Source of the DNA: Mixophyes australis
Lineage: Eukaryota; Chordata; Amphibia; Anura; Limnodynastidae
NCBI GenBank assembly: GCA_036250195.1
Contig: JAVHZZ010000011.1
Location: forward strand, 59,834,919-59,898,918
Length of the DNA stretch: 64,000 bases
Direction of reading: 5' to 3'
A model generated the notes under the pieces. It was given only the letters and a program-made list of their open reading frames with translations, had not been told where the DNA came from and did not search any database. Position numbers and translations under genes: made by a program. This document shows, one piece after another, positions 31,660 to 43,764 of this stretch. Every line of letters begins with the position of its first letter. Position 1 is the stretch's first letter.

Positions 31660-34336
31660 CCACATACCACCTTGTGTAAATCTTATATGTGTGTTTGAAG
31701 TGTTGATGGAGACCTTGGAGATCCTGATTCTAAGCTGGGACCATCCCTCCTGATCCAAAGTTGTGCAAGTGCCACGTTCCCATGCAGGCTCAAATGGCTC
31801 TTTGAGATCAGATTCTGGGTTCAAAAAAGTATGGTAAACCAGAGATATCAACCCTGGAGCTCCAATTCGGTCCATAGAACTCCCCTCAAAAGATGTGGGC
31901 TTACGTAATTTGGATGCTATACATTAGGCTTGTATGAAGCCTCTAATTTGAATATAGCCAAAGAACAAGGATGAAGAAAGACCCTTTTTCTCTTTTAATT
32001 CAAGTAAAGTCTGAGGGGCAAATTCTCCTAGTATGTGGATAAATTCGGTAATACCCGCTTTCTGCCACGGTGAAAAGTATGAGTTAGAATTCCCTATCGG
32101 GATGTCTAGGTGGTGCCATAAAGGAGTGCGAGGGAAGGGGAATGAGGGGAGATTCCAACTTTTATGCAATTTATCCCAGATGTCAAGTGTAAATTGTATA
32201 GTGGGGTGAGAGTAGACTGCAGCTGGCCTTTGACTACGGGGGAGCCAAGGGAGGAAGTTCAGAGTGTGAGTTGGCGGGAGAGCATTCTCCAGGTCGACCC
32301 ATCTCTTTGTCCCCGGGGTCGATTGCCAAGAAATAATATGGCTGAGATCAACCACTTGATAATAGCGATCGAAGAGCGGTAGACCATATCCAGCCGAATG
32401 AGTGGTCTTGGCTAGACAGGAACGTTAAAGCCTTGACTTCTTCCCCTGCCATATGAATCTACCACAAATTAGTTTCAAGTTCATTAAAAATGTGCCTCGG
32501 ACTAGTATAGGTAACAAGTATAAAACTTGTGGCAAAACGTTTATTTTTATGACATTAATCCTACTAAACCACAAAATAAAAAGATATATATTTAGACAAA
32601 ATCTAGATCCACACTCAGTGCTGGAATACCAATTGCAGCAGATAACAACTCCTCATACAGCTGCACACAAGCTGTAGATAGATTAAATAGATACTGGTAT
32701 AGAAGGAGTTGTTGCAGCGCTACTGGTTTTTCTAATAACCAAAAATACAGAGAAAAAAGATTTGCTATTTTATAACTGTTATCCTAAAGATAACAAGCTA
32801 TTCCATTCACAAAAAGTACATCAAAATAATAAGGAATCAGATAAAATACAGAAGACTTGACTGGGCATTTAAGCAACTACTGACTTCAAATGGTAGTCGT
32901 ATTCTTCACACTCTAAATGAGATTGTATCTTGGACGATTGACACTGAACTCTTTGGAGAAAACTGCAGTCTATCATCTTATACAAGTAACTGCTACGTGA
33001 ACATCAATTACTACTTGACTGTAAGTCCATTTCTTATAGCCTGCAACTTGAAAAATCTCATTTAGAGTGTGAAGAATACGACTACCATTTGAAGTCAGTA
33101 GTTGCTTAAATGCCCAGTCAAGTCTTCTGTATTTTATCTGATTCCTTATTATTTTGATGTACTTTTTGTGAATGGAATAGCTTGTTATCTTTAGGATAAG
33201 AGTTATAAAATAGCAAATATTTTTTCGCTGTATTTTTGGTTATTAGAAAACCCAGTAGCACTGCAACAACTCCTTCTATTCCAGGAAATAAAAAGTGAAT
33301 CCCATCTGTAAAGATCTTTTTTAATTGAATCAAGAAGAGGGGTGTTTATACTCTTTAGTGATCTCAACCCCTAAATAACGCAACGCTTTGGGCGCCACTG
33401 GAAATCAAATGAAGACTCTAATATACTTTTAACTCCACCAGAGACTTGAAGCGATAGAGCATACCGATTTAGAGTTATTTATCTTGTAATCCGACACAAA
33501 ACCATACTCCGCTAACACTTTAAGCAAATTTGGAAGCAAAATTAGGGGTTGGAGAGCATTAATAAAACATCATCAGCAAATAGCGAAAATTTGAAGTGGG
33601 GAGGACCTATCCGGATCCCGGTAATATCCGGATTTTGTGTGATAGCTGCGGCCAGTGGTCGATATACAAGGCGTACAACAATGGTGACAGGGGGCACCCT
33701 TGTCTCGTGCCATTACCCAAAGAGAAGGCGGGGGACAACAAGCCGTTTGTCAGCACTGACGAAGAGGGATGGTGATATAGGGCCTGAATGACCGATAGAA
33801 ACGCTCTGTTCAAACCATAGTATCTGCGGGTACGGAACATGAATGGCCATGAGAGCCTGTCAAAGGGTTTTTTGGTGTCTAAGCCAGGACAAACGATGGA
33901 ATCTTATTCTGATTAATATGTGCGAGAATACCTATAGTATGTCTAGTGTTATCCAGAGCTTGCCTAGACTGGACAAAGCCTACCTCGTTAGGAAAGACCA
34001 GGGTTAACATGTCCAAAACTTTGGCAAAGAGTTTTACATCAGCATTAATTAATGAGATATGGCGGTAACTGGTACAACATGCAGGATCTTTATTTGGTTT
34101 GGGAATAACCACTATAGTAGAACGAGTGGATTCAACAGGGAATTTACCTCCCTGTTATTAAACACATGAGTCAAATGAGGCACCAGCTCTTTAGAGAATG
34201 TTTTATAATATGACACCATAAAGTCATCAGGACCAGGGGCTTTAGAATTTTTCTGTGATTTCAGTGTGAATTTTACTTCTTCGTCAGTGATGTCTTGATT
34301 CAGGTTTGATATCTGGTGAGGGGACAGTGTGGGCAA
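31660..34336 (-). pseudogene. L1/Tx1 ORF2 relic (reverse transcriptase and C-terminus)
   Basis: Minus-strand pieces match the L1 reverse transcriptase in order: NSKAPGPDDF (near 34240), VIPKPNKDP and ISLINADVKLFAKVL (34110-34020), GFVQSRQALDN (near 33960), GNGTRQGCPLSPLLYALYI (near 33700) and the catalytic FADD at 33569-33580. A C-terminal piece (31651-31875, with a WSQLRIRISKVS stretch) completes the family pattern. Stops and frameshifts separate the pieces, so it is dead. The catalytic aspartates are still present. Target-primed reverse transcription is the known role of the family. Confidence 0.82.
32692..33285. mobile_element. foldback element inside the L1
   Basis: The left arm 32692-32932 and right arm 33056-33285 are complementary over about 230 bp with few mismatches (tatagaaggagttgttgcag against ctgcaacaactccttctatt). 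The spacer is 123 bp. It has no coding capacity. No target duplication was identified, so the class is unknown; a local inverted duplication is the alternative. Confidence 0.85.
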
Positions 34337-35306
34337 AGAACACTTATCTAAATATGAATTGATGTCCTGAGAGGAGGCTATTGAAACACTCTGGTTTTTG
34401 TGAAGGTTGTAAAGTTTCTCATAATAACTATGAAAGGTGTCGTTAATGATCCTGGGGTCATAGACATGTTCCCTTTTTTGTTCCTAACTGCTGTGATTAT
34501 TTGGGAGGCCCGTTTAGTTTTCAGTCTCCTGGCTAAAAGTCCTGGATTATCTTCAACCTACTGAGAATCAGAGCATAGTGAGGATTGGGTAATGGACTAA
34601 TGGAAGAATCTTGCATGGAAGGAAGTTATATCCTGTGAGTGGACCTACTTATACACATGTAAGTTAATTGATGGTCTGCATATAATTCCATCTCCTGAAG
34701 CAGAATAGCTACCCCGTTTTTTCTTTGTGGGATGAGAGGAGTAGTACACTGTGGAGTATCTTCTTGAGAACAGAGAGGGATGGCCAACAGCATGAGGATA
34801 AGGATAAGTAAAAGGATATAGAGAGAAGGCGGCTAAGGGCGTAGGCTTGAGCCTCACAGGCAGAGGGGTAGCCTACAGGAAAAGTGCCTGAAAACCAGAA
34901 TAGCCAAAAATTAGGTGAGATACACCTATAGAATGAATTATATCAAGGCACAAATTGTGGGAGTGCAATTAAACTTTAAGTTCCTAAAAAAAAAATCATT
35001 TTATGAGTCCTATGTGAGTGGATGTGCAGCTAAGGGGACAAAAAAGAGTGTCCCCCACCCGTCTATAAAAAAAAAGGGTTAAAATAGTTAAGTACCAATG
35101 AGAAATAACCAGCCAGAGTCGGCTGCACCGACATCAATGCACGAAGAAAATTACCATGAAAGAATCAACAATATAAAACAAAACATTTGTTAAGCAAGCA
35201 GAGGGAGAGAGAAAATTTGGTCAACAAAGCGTGTCAATTTGTAAACAATGAGGAATTTTTTTTTTAACAATTAGATCCATCCTAAAAGAAGGGTCCATAA
35301 TGAAGA

Positions 35307-36243
35307 TCAAGGAGGTTGTTGTACAGCAGAGCTTTGTGGATCCCCTTCAGCGAACCTATCAGAGCGAGAAAGGCTGAGCCGATGAATCAAGTCTTTCCCC
35401 TCGTTTGGTGTACGAATCGACTCTTGGCGGCCTTCCACTTGAATTATCAGGCGGAAAGGAAACTCCCAACGGTATTTGTAACCATTTTCTCTGAGGATAC
35501 ATGTCACTTCCCCGAGGTCACGTCTTTTAGCGGTCGTTGAGGGGGCAAGATCTTGGAACACTTGAATGCGGGAACCATCACAGAGAATGTAGGGTGAATT
35601 CCTGACCGCGACAGAGATGAGGTCTTTAGTCTTGAAGGATAATAAACTCAGAATTACATCTCGAGGGGGATCAGTGTCCTTTGGGTGGGATCTCAAAGCC
35701 TTATGTACCCGCTCAATCTGTATTGGGTGGTTAGATAGTGTGGAATCCAGTGTAGTAAAGAATTTGCACACGTAATCTTCTAGGTCTTTATGTTCAACAG
35801 ATTTGGGGATGTTACGCAAACAAAGGTTGTTACGACACTCCCTGTTTTCCAAGTCCCCCAATTTGTCTCTCAGAAAATCGTTCTCTTTTAGGTGGAAGTA
35901 CAAGTCCTGAGATGCTTCATTTTGGAATTTGAGTGAGGACTCCACCTTATTTTCTAGGACCGTAGTTCTTTTAGAAATTATTACCATTTCTGATTTGAGA
36001 TCTCCTGCAGATTGCCTTCTGGAGGTCTGCTGAAAAGGCATTAGTGCAGTCTACAATTGAATTGCGCAACTCAGCGAAGTCAGCTGTAGTGGAAGGTATT
36101 GTAGAATTAGGAGGATCTAAGTCACTTTGAATCCCTTTAGGGGAACAGGGAGGAGAAGAAGTAATTGCTTTATCTTGACGAGAAAAATGCTGCGTGATTT
36201 CGCCAGCTGTACCGCAACGACCTATGCCCCCAGGTTTATTCAT
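35307..36243 (-). pseudogene. L1 ORF1 (RNA-binding chaperone), one frameshift
   Basis: From ATG 36243 (complement) the frame covers a Ser/Pro leader and part of a coiled coil, shifts near 36000-36030, and continues to 35307. The second frame has the coiled coil (VLENKVESSL), the RRM-like core (ENRECRNNLCLRNIPKSVE, then QIERVHKALRS) and the C-terminal domain (PRDVILSLLSFKTKD, FQDLAPSTTAKRRDL, LRENGYKYRWEFPF). This is the transposase_22/ORF1p architecture: the protein trimerises and coats L1 RNA. Length is about 310 codons, usual for the family. A single frameshift is the only lesion seen. Confidence 0.88.
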
Positions 36244-36516
36244 GTTGCGGAGGATGTTTCTGATGGTCTAGTTGAGTGATGTTAAATATATAACAGACGG
36301 GCAGGGAGCAAGCCCGGGTGGACCAGGTAGACTTTAAAAGAAGCTAAATTATTGAGTTGAAGAAATGAACGATCCAAGTGCCCAGCAACAATTTTCACCT
36401 TTGGAGGCTACTGCAGCAGTGGATTCCCAATATGGTGTGAAAGTGAGGTAAACAGATTGCCACTCAAAGCCCAAGGTTCCACCCTAGGGAGAAGTGTATA
36501 CTTGCAGTTAGGGATA

Positions 36517-36745
36517 GTCCGGACTGCCAGGCGATATATAACAAGTCTGCAAACAGTTGCTGGGAGAGCATTACTTGTCTGTTTTTAATAGAGGGTGGTC
36601 TGGACTCCTTGTCGATATATTACAAGTCTGCAAACAGTTGTTGAGAGAGCTTTGCTTGTCTGATTGTTAACAGAGTCTGGACTTCCAATCAATATATTAT
36701 CAGTCTGCAAACAGCTGTTGAGAGTGTCTTGCTTATTGATAATTG
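36517..36745 (-). repeat. L1 5' UTR monomers, three copies of about 79 bp
   Basis: gtccggact at 36517, gtctggact at 36598 and gtctggact at 36675 each start a unit with a cgatatat-type box, aagtctgcaaacag-type box and a cttgtctg ending. Tandem monomers at the 5' end of an L1 often act as promoter units; here that role is inference. Confidence 0.82.
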
Positions 36746-38655
36746 CCTAATAGAGACCTAGCTCCTTTAAGGATCTTACACAGTCAGCCGATTAGCTCTG
36801 CCCATACCGGAACCCCGACAGCCACTGTGTCACCACACTCCAGGACTATGAGACCGGAAGAAGGCCTCTTTACGGTTCCGTGGCTCTGACTGGACCAAGA
36901 CTTGGCCCAAACACCAAGGCGGGGCAAACACGGCTGGCGCGCTGCTCTGGACTGTCAAGCAAGATGCCAGATCCAGTCAGGGTCATCTACTCTTAAATGG
37001 GCAGCCCACAGCAGCAGCGAGACCAATGCAAACGGGAAAAGACTCCAAAAGGGACACACTGGGTCCGCCACGAATGGAACACTGAAAGTACCAAATAGGC
37101 CACCGCCACCCTCTCACCGCTGGTCTCCCAATCGGGGCACGGTCACGCCGGGTCCGGCCTCCCGCGGCTTCCTCCACCAGGCAAGGGTGGGTTTTTGGGC
37201 TCAGAATTAGTCAGAATGGGATAGATATTCTGAGTTAAATGGGTTTAAAGGATGGAGCTCTAGACAAACGTGTCCGTCCAGCATGGCCCCCAAACCACGC
37301 CCCCCTGAAGCAGTTATTTAAACTGTCATGTCCTGGCTTTGGATGGCGGTTTGGATGATGGTTTTAACCAAATACAACGGTGGTTTGGACAAAACTGTTG
37401 GCAGTTTAGCTTTTTCAATCTGCCACACATCGCCAGCCTTTTTAAATCACAGCCTCAAACCGTCCTATAGTAAATGCAGCAGTTTGGACTAGAGATGCTC
37501 ACTGACCCCCATGTTCTGGTTCTGGTTTTGGCTTTGGTTTTGGATCTGAATTAACTTCATGTTTTGGTTTTGGTTTTGGCAAAACCACCCTTGTGTGTTT
37601 TGGGTTTGGTCTTGGATCTGTATTTTTTAGAAAAATTGCTAAAATATGCTAAAATCACATAAGTTTGCTCTTTTCTTTGTTCCTACATTATTATTAACCT
37701 CAATAACACTTTTTTCCAGTCATTTGCAATCAGTTTTGACCACCTCACAGGTCACAATATTATTTTCATACACTTTTAAACAAAGATTGCAGCAGTTCTT
37801 GGCAGTGATAAGAAGGCCATTGTCATGCCTAGGCATAAGACCAAAAAATACACCAACAGTTGTCTAGCCATTTGTAGCATTGTAAAGCCACAGTCAGTAG
37901 AGGTAGGGACCTTAACCATCTAGGATCCTCATCCATGTTACACCATTTGAAGCAAGTTCATGGAAAGCTCTTGGGAAAATCAGAAACTTATGCTAAAAAA
38001 ATAACAACAAGCAGTCCAGCATCAGCTCTCTCCCTTCTCTCATCTAGATCCTAGCACCTGCAATCTACACCCCCAACACCTTCATCATCAATATCCTCAC
38101 TAGTGATCAGAGTTAGTCCTGCATCCAAGTTGCTAATGCGAGATGACTCCTCTCCTATCTAGGACTCCTCAGAAGAATCCTTGAGCGTTAGGCTCACTGC
38201 TGCTCCTGCTGCTGCTGGGGGTGGATCTTCAACCCAGAAGCATACCAAGAAGAAGACTACTAGTAGTTTACAACAATTGACTGTTAAACAATCCTTAGCA
38301 AGATTGAAAGCTGTCACCCAGTCGCAAAGCGGATCACAGACGCCATATCAACTATGCTAGTAATAAATCTGCGTCCAATATTCTCTATTAATGCAGCTGA
38401 TTTTAGACGATTACTTGAGTCTTGTGTCCCCGTTATCAAATTCCATCACGACACCATATTACTAGAAAAGCTATTCCTCACCTCTACCAAAATGTAATTA
38501 TTGGGCTACAAAATGCCATTTTACCCACTGTACACTTAACCACAGATATGTGGATAAGCGGAACTGGCAAACTAAAGATTATATGACTGTGACAGGCCAG
38601 TGGGTTGGTGATTTGCCTTCACCAGCAGGAACAGCAGCAGCATGTACCCAAGTAC

Positions 38656-38975
38656 AGCACGGTGGCTTAGTGGTTAGCACTTCTGCCTCACAGCACTGGG
38701 GTCATGAGTTCAATTCCTGACCATGGCCTTATCTGTGTGGAGTTTGTATGTTCTCCCTGTGTTTGGATGGATTTCCTCCGGGTGCTCCAGTTTCCTCCCA
38801 CACTGCAAAAAACATACTGGTAGGTTAATTGGCTGCTATTAAATTGCCCTTAGTCTCTCTCAGTCTGTGTATGTTAGGGGATTTAGATTGTAAGCTACAA
38901 TGGGGCAGGGACTGATGTGAATGAGTTCTCTGTTCAGCGCTGCAGAATTAGTGGTGCTATATAAATCAATAGATG
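38656..38975 (+). mobile_element. tRNA-derived SINE, plus strand
   Basis: A head with a perfect pol III A box (TGGCTTAGTGG, 38663-38673) and a near-perfect B box (AGTTCAATTCC, 38707-38717), a body, and a tail (cagcgctgcagaattagtgg, gctatataaat). An AGTAC-type duplication flanks it. It interrupts the transposase relic of the old hAT. Confidence 0.9.
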
Positions 38976-39041
38976 AAGTACGTCACATTTTTCAGAGGCA
39001 GGCTACTCTGTGTATCATCTGCTTAACTAAGAGGCATATTA

Positions 39042-39465
39042 TTATTGACGTAGATTTGTAAGGCACCACAGTGTTCCACAGCGCCGCACAGGAAGGAAGA
39101 CAAGGACATACATAAAACAAGACATACGTAAAACAAGAACTGACAAGGCAGACAAAATGAATGGAGACATGAAAACAAAGGTACCCCGCTCATTAGAGAG
39201 CTTACATTCTAAAGGGAAGAGGGCACAGCTAAAACAAGAGGAGCAAGTGTATCACAGAGTGGAGATTGGGATAGTTGTGAGGGTGCATTAGTGTGAATAG
39301 TGCTATAAAGAGATGGATTTTCAAAGAACTTCTAAAGATTTGAAGGCTGTGGGAAAGTCTGATTGAGCATGGTAGGGAATTCCATAAGTGGGGAGCAGCA
39401 TGGGAGACGTCTTGAAGGCGGGAGTGAGAGGTGGTTATCAGAGACGAGACAAGGCACAGGTCAGA
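39042..39465 (-). mobile_element. L2/CR1-like LINE 3' fragment, minus strand
   Basis: Begins with attattattgac and a reverse-complement L2 tail (ttgtaaggcaccacagtg, agcgccgcacagg). It then follows the complement of the L2 3' UTR and the end of its open frame (gggaattccataagtgggga). Inserted between two halves of the hAT FNKRH block. Confidence 0.78.
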
Positions 39466-40739
39466 GGTAATACCACTGACAACCTGTTTGAAAAACTAAG
39501 GTATGTCATTGCAACATGGCTTATCCTACTTGGACTCTCCTAAGGATATGTCATTTCTGATAGCAACACCAATATTGTTAGAGCATTACAGCAGGGGAAA
39601 TTCCATCACATTACCTGTTTTGCTCACACAATCAACTTTGTGATCTAGAACTTTTAAAAAAATGACAATGACATCCAGGCAATGCTGTGTGTGTCCCGAA
39701 ATATTTAGGGTCATTTTTGGGATTCTGCAATAGCATGTAGGAGAATGCAGCAGCTGCAAGAGGAATAGAATTTAGGGGGAATGTACTTTAGTCCAGCACA
39801 GTGGAGAATTCTTTCCGTGTTGTGCAAGGTGCTGAAACCACTCGAAGTAGTCACCTGTGAAGAGAGTGCAGACACTGTTAGCTTGAGTCAAGTGATTCCC
39901 CTAATTAGACTTTTTGAAAAGCAGCAAGAGAAATTGAAGGAGGAAATGAAACAAAGCAATTCCGCTAATTATGTTGGACTTGTAGATTAACTACTTTATT
40001 TGTTTCACCAGGATCCAAGTGTTATCAACATCTGGAAATCGGATCATTACATTTTGGTAACTGTGCTTGAACCTAGGTTTAAGAGCTACGTCTTTTGTTT
40101 CTTTCCAACTGATCCAGATATCAAGAGATGCAAAGAGCTCCTTGTCAGAAAGCTGACAGCTCAAGTGGTACATGACACAATGACGTCTCCTCCTTCAATT
40201 TCTCTGGAAAATCCTGCTGGGAAAAAACTTAGCTTTCCCAAGACACGCAGTGGTGATGCAGATGAGTCTGCACAATATTATGACATTTGGTCTGGTCTAA
40301 AAGAATTGGCCAAAAATCGTGACAGCTCTTCCATAGAATTAACTACAAATTCCATGAGGAAGGCCATTACCGTCAATTACATCAAAGTACACAGACTTCT
40401 GTGATGGTGGATTCCAACGGGGATGAATTAGTATTGTTTGAGAATGATGTACACACTGATGAGGGTGAATATGATGACAGTGTAGATTGCAGGTGCTGAG
40501 ATTTAGCTGAGAGAAGGGAGCTAGCTGATGCTGGTATGCTTGGTAATATTTTGGGTAGAATAACAGGTTGGCAATTTTATGTTTTTATACAGCAAACTTT
40601 CACCTTTATTAGAGAGGTATTTTTTTCTTTAAAAAGGTACAAGCTTTTTATTTACATTTTTCCCCCTGATTTAAAACCCACTATGCACTTGAACATAGAC
40701 TTTAGCACATGAGGTAGAGGGATTAATATCATCATGACT

Positions 40740-41200
40740 GAGACTGGAGAGTGACAAAAACAATTCCACCCCTCCTATTTCTGTATGAGCTATGGCACAG
40801 TAGAATGTCACTGGAGACTTTAAAGAATAATGGCAGCCCTATTATTACAATTTCTGTTTCAGCACTGAACCCTGCCATCTCTCCTGTTTCTGAGTGAGCT
40901 ATTGTACAGTAAAATGTAACTGCAGATTAGACCAAGACTGCCAGCCCTATTATTTCTATTTCAGCCATGACAATTAGCAGTGGAGCTCTCCTCTTTGTGT
41001 GTAAACTATATAACACCATACAATTTGCCTGCAAATTCAGAAGACCAAGCCTGCCAGACCTTTTATTTCTATTTCAGCAATGACAATTAGCAATGGAGCA
41101 TTGGAGGTCTCCTGAATGCCACTGTAGAATTTGAAGAGCACTGCTAATCCCTCTTCTTTCTATTCTACCAATGAGGCTGCCCAACTGCTCTACAGACTTT
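40740..41200. repeat. degenerate tandem repeats in the old hAT 3' region
   Basis: Four imperfect copies, roughly 115-130 bp each, share a ctgccagccctattattt-type box and a cctcctatttctg-type box. The position, downstream of the transposase, matches that of the arrays in the young hAT. Confidence 0.6.
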
Positions 41201-41408
41201 GCTATCCCTTCTGTGTCCCTCTGTGAAATGGCGCTGGATCGCCATGGAGACCGGTACTTATTGAATCCAAAACTCACGAGATCCGTGACGACAATGACGT
41301 TTTGCCTCGTTTTCAATTCCGAAAGTGAGCGAAAGTACCGAGCGGATCGGCTAAGTTCGGGTCTGTTCGGTTATCGGAGAACCGAGCCTGAGCATCTCTA
41401 GTTTGGAC

Positions 41409-42104
41409 TAAACCGCCGTCAATGTGTGCCACTTTAAAACTGATGCCAAACTCAATTCTTAGTAAATGTAGACCTTATATTACACATAACAGATACTAGC
41501 AATATATCTTTATTTGCTTCAGCAAAAATAAATAATCTACATAAACCTCCAATTGGACAGTGCCAATGCGGAAAATTTTAGTCATATGGAACATATTGTT
41601 TTCAACATATATAACTTTTCCATCTAATTATATTGATAGATTATTTTACAGATTAACCGGTAGTAATACCAATTTGTATAGACCTACAATTAAGATAATG
41701 TAAATTTCAATATTTGTAAATTACTGGTGTGCATTTTGTCTAAAATAAAATTATTTCTATTTTATTTTTATACTTTACTAAGCACTTGCAAAAATAATAA
41801 GTTAAATGTGTTTACATGTAGCTTTTTTTTAAATATGCATAACAATTTGTTGTCTGTGTTCAGATCTGGACTCCTTCCTGAATCCTTTCTAAGGCATTAA
41901 CATTAAGTCCCAGACACTCCAAATACGTGTATTGATATGAATAGGCAATTGTATGTAGGAAGTAGACCTTTTCCTGTGCATGTGAAATCATTTGAATGTC
42001 AGTAGCATATTTCCTTAAACATAGCTTTCACAGGCAAGTGTTTGTGATAAAACCCCAACATAATCTGATTGCAGGCACAAACGTTGTAAAGGAAGCCAAA
42101 ATTT
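41409..42104. other. no gene seen
   Basis: AT-rich sequence. The first 80 bases (aaaccgccgtcaatgtgtgc onward) continue the GGTTTGG-rich stretch that precedes the old hAT (37330-37481), so the hAT landed inside some other repeat whose ends I could not define. Confidence 0.5.
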
Positions 42105-43398
42105 AGGCATTATTTTGTACCTACATTATTATTAACCTCACTAACACTAATTTGCAGTCATTTCCATTCAATTTTGACCACCTCACAGGTCACAATATTA
42201 TTTTCATATACTTTCAGCCAAATACTGCAGCGAGCTGGCTGGATGTTAAGCAACAGAGCAACGACACAAAGACCATGCAGTTTATATCACATCTAGATAA
42301 CATTGTCACACACCAGTGTCAAACTCACCAGTACAGGACTTACACAAACAACATCATGGTCATCAACATCCTCATTAGCGCCGTCATCAGCTACAGAAAT
42401 ATCCCCCTCATCCTCTTGCAATTCCAAAATAGCATCCTCAATTTGGGTATCAATGCTTTTAGTGTAGCAATCTGAGCTTTATTGGTTAATGAGATGTCTT
42501 ACAGAAATTTGCAGTACATTCAGTAAGTACAACCACTCAGGTTGCTTATATATTTATTCACTAATTTTATAATAGCGTCTATAAGATAATTGACATTTTC
42601 TTTGAATTTGGATGCAACCATAATTACTCCTAGCAAGTCCAATTTCAAATACTATGTCAAATCCTTTCCTTTCAGTAAATGACTTATGTCAGATTGAATT
42701 AATGTATAAATTGGATACATTACATTAATGTGGATACATTTTAGTTTATGCAATGTCCATCTATGTCTCTACATAGTGTAAACATTTTATATTTTGTCAT
42801 TTTCTCTCAATTACTAATGTCATATGATAATGTTATGAAGGTCATGATGGCTACACAGTAATATAAATTCTAATCTGCTAAGAAAATGTATAATTCACAA
42901 TAACAAATAACCATTTTCACTCTCAGGCTCCCACTACTACTCTTTGGTTCCTGTCATAAGAATATCACTTTAAAAATTGTGTGTAAAGCATTACCTGGTG
43001 ATATTGTTCTGATCTGTTTACATAAGTCCTAAACATAAAAGTACCCTGACTGACTTACCATCACCTGTCAGTCAGACGATGGTCTCAGCACTCATGTAAA
43101 TCAGACTGGTGTATAGCCAAGTATAATCTCCAGTATAGCTCAGTGCATAAGTTCCTGACAAGGAGGAGACACTGCTCTGACAGCCAAACCCCTTCCTGTT
43201 TCACCTTAAAGACACAGCAGATGAATCATGATACATTACAAAACTCACGAGATCCGAGATCCGACAACGTCACAATGACGTTCGCCTCGATTTGGAATCT
43301 GATTTGGCGGGTAGGTACCGAGCCGACTTGGCTCAGTGCTCGGATTGCCGAAGTTCGGGTGGGTTCAATTCTCGGGGAACTGAGCCAGCCCATCTCTA
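42105..43398 (+). mobile_element. fragments of another hAT related to the old BED-finger element
   Basis: 42112-42225 closely matches 37675-37790 (shared cattattattaacctcac and accacctcacaggtcacaat blocks). The end at 43398, GCCAGCCCATCTCTA, preceded by accgag/tcggat motifs from 43232, is a hAT right terminus. The middle is not recognisable, and the left terminus is absent. Confidence 0.6.
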
Positions 43399-43611
43399 CT
43401 TTATATAGTTTTTAATATATTTAATAACCCCATCAAATTTAGACGGTAAATGCAACATTACTTGCAGTTGAACTTTGTGATCTGTATTGCATGTACAGTA
43501 TTTGCTTTCAAAAGTAATGTCTAATTCTACAGTTTTAAGCCAATTTGCCCAATGTAGACAATGTCACAAATGCACATTTTTAATACAATGAAATAAAAAT
43601 AGTCTAAAACA

Positions 43612-43764
43612 GTCTTTAGAATGTAAGCTCCTACGAGCAGGGCTCTCTTCCCTTCTGTCTCATTACCATCTCTTCTTCCTCAATGTCACTGTATTTGCTA
43701 TGCTTGGAGATTTTCCAGTCTTGGTTCTTTGTATTTGTACGGCGCTGCGGAATCCTTGTGGCAC
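43612..43764 (+). mobile_element. L2 LINE 3' tail, split by the Gypsy element
   Basis: A 5'-truncated L2 end (agaatgtaagctcctacgag through tacggcgctgcgg). The remainder of the tail, with its (AAT)n run, continues at 52909-52962 after the Gypsy element. The family is that of copies 1 and 2. Confidence 0.85.

Larger units (their letters stand above)
31650..37310 (-). mobile_element. L1/Tx1-type LINE, minus strand, internally deleted
   Basis: In minus orientation: a 5' UTR with monomer repeats (36244-37310), ORF1 (36243-35307), then an ORF2 relic with reverse transcriptase and C-terminal parts (about 34640-31660). The endonuclease region expected between ORF1 and the reverse transcriptase is not recognisable in the 660 bases available (34640-35306), so about 1 kb or more of ORF2 is missing. 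A foldback element sits inside ORF2. No poly(A) tail was seen at the left end. Confidence 0.82.
37790..40490 (+). pseudogene. hAT transposase relic, related to the one at 9690
   Basis: Pieces align in order with the young transposase: the BED finger region (37800-37970, atgcctaggcataagacc then an atttgtagcattgtaaag stretch), the TTDMW block (near 38545), the FNKRH block split by the L2 fragment (39025 and 39467), the SDN block (near 39558), CFAHTIN (near 39620), the AQWRILSVLCKVLKP stretch (39800) and VTVLEPRFKSYVF (40060). The C-terminal dimerisation domain appears lost. Many stops and frameshifts show that this copy is much older than the inner hAT. Confidence 0.85.
37490..41400 (+). mobile_element. 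old BED-finger hAT transposon, decayed
   Basis: Termini TAGAGATGCTCA at 37490 and TGAGCATCTCTA at 41389, flanked by an exact 8-bp duplication GTTTGGAC at 37482-37489 and 41401-41408. It contains a heavily broken transposase, a SINE (38656-38975), an L2 fragment (39042-39465) and degenerate 3' repeats (40740-41200). Confidence 0.9.

Noticed and set aside
36902..37210. Plus-strand frame of 102 codons in the L1 5' region
   Set aside because: It is on the opposite strand to the L1, GC-rich, and has no recognisable domain or splice context.
38663..38717. tRNA gene suggested by good A and B boxes
   Set aside because: The sequence does not fold into a cloverleaf with an anticodon arm and is joined to a SINE body; it is a SINE head.
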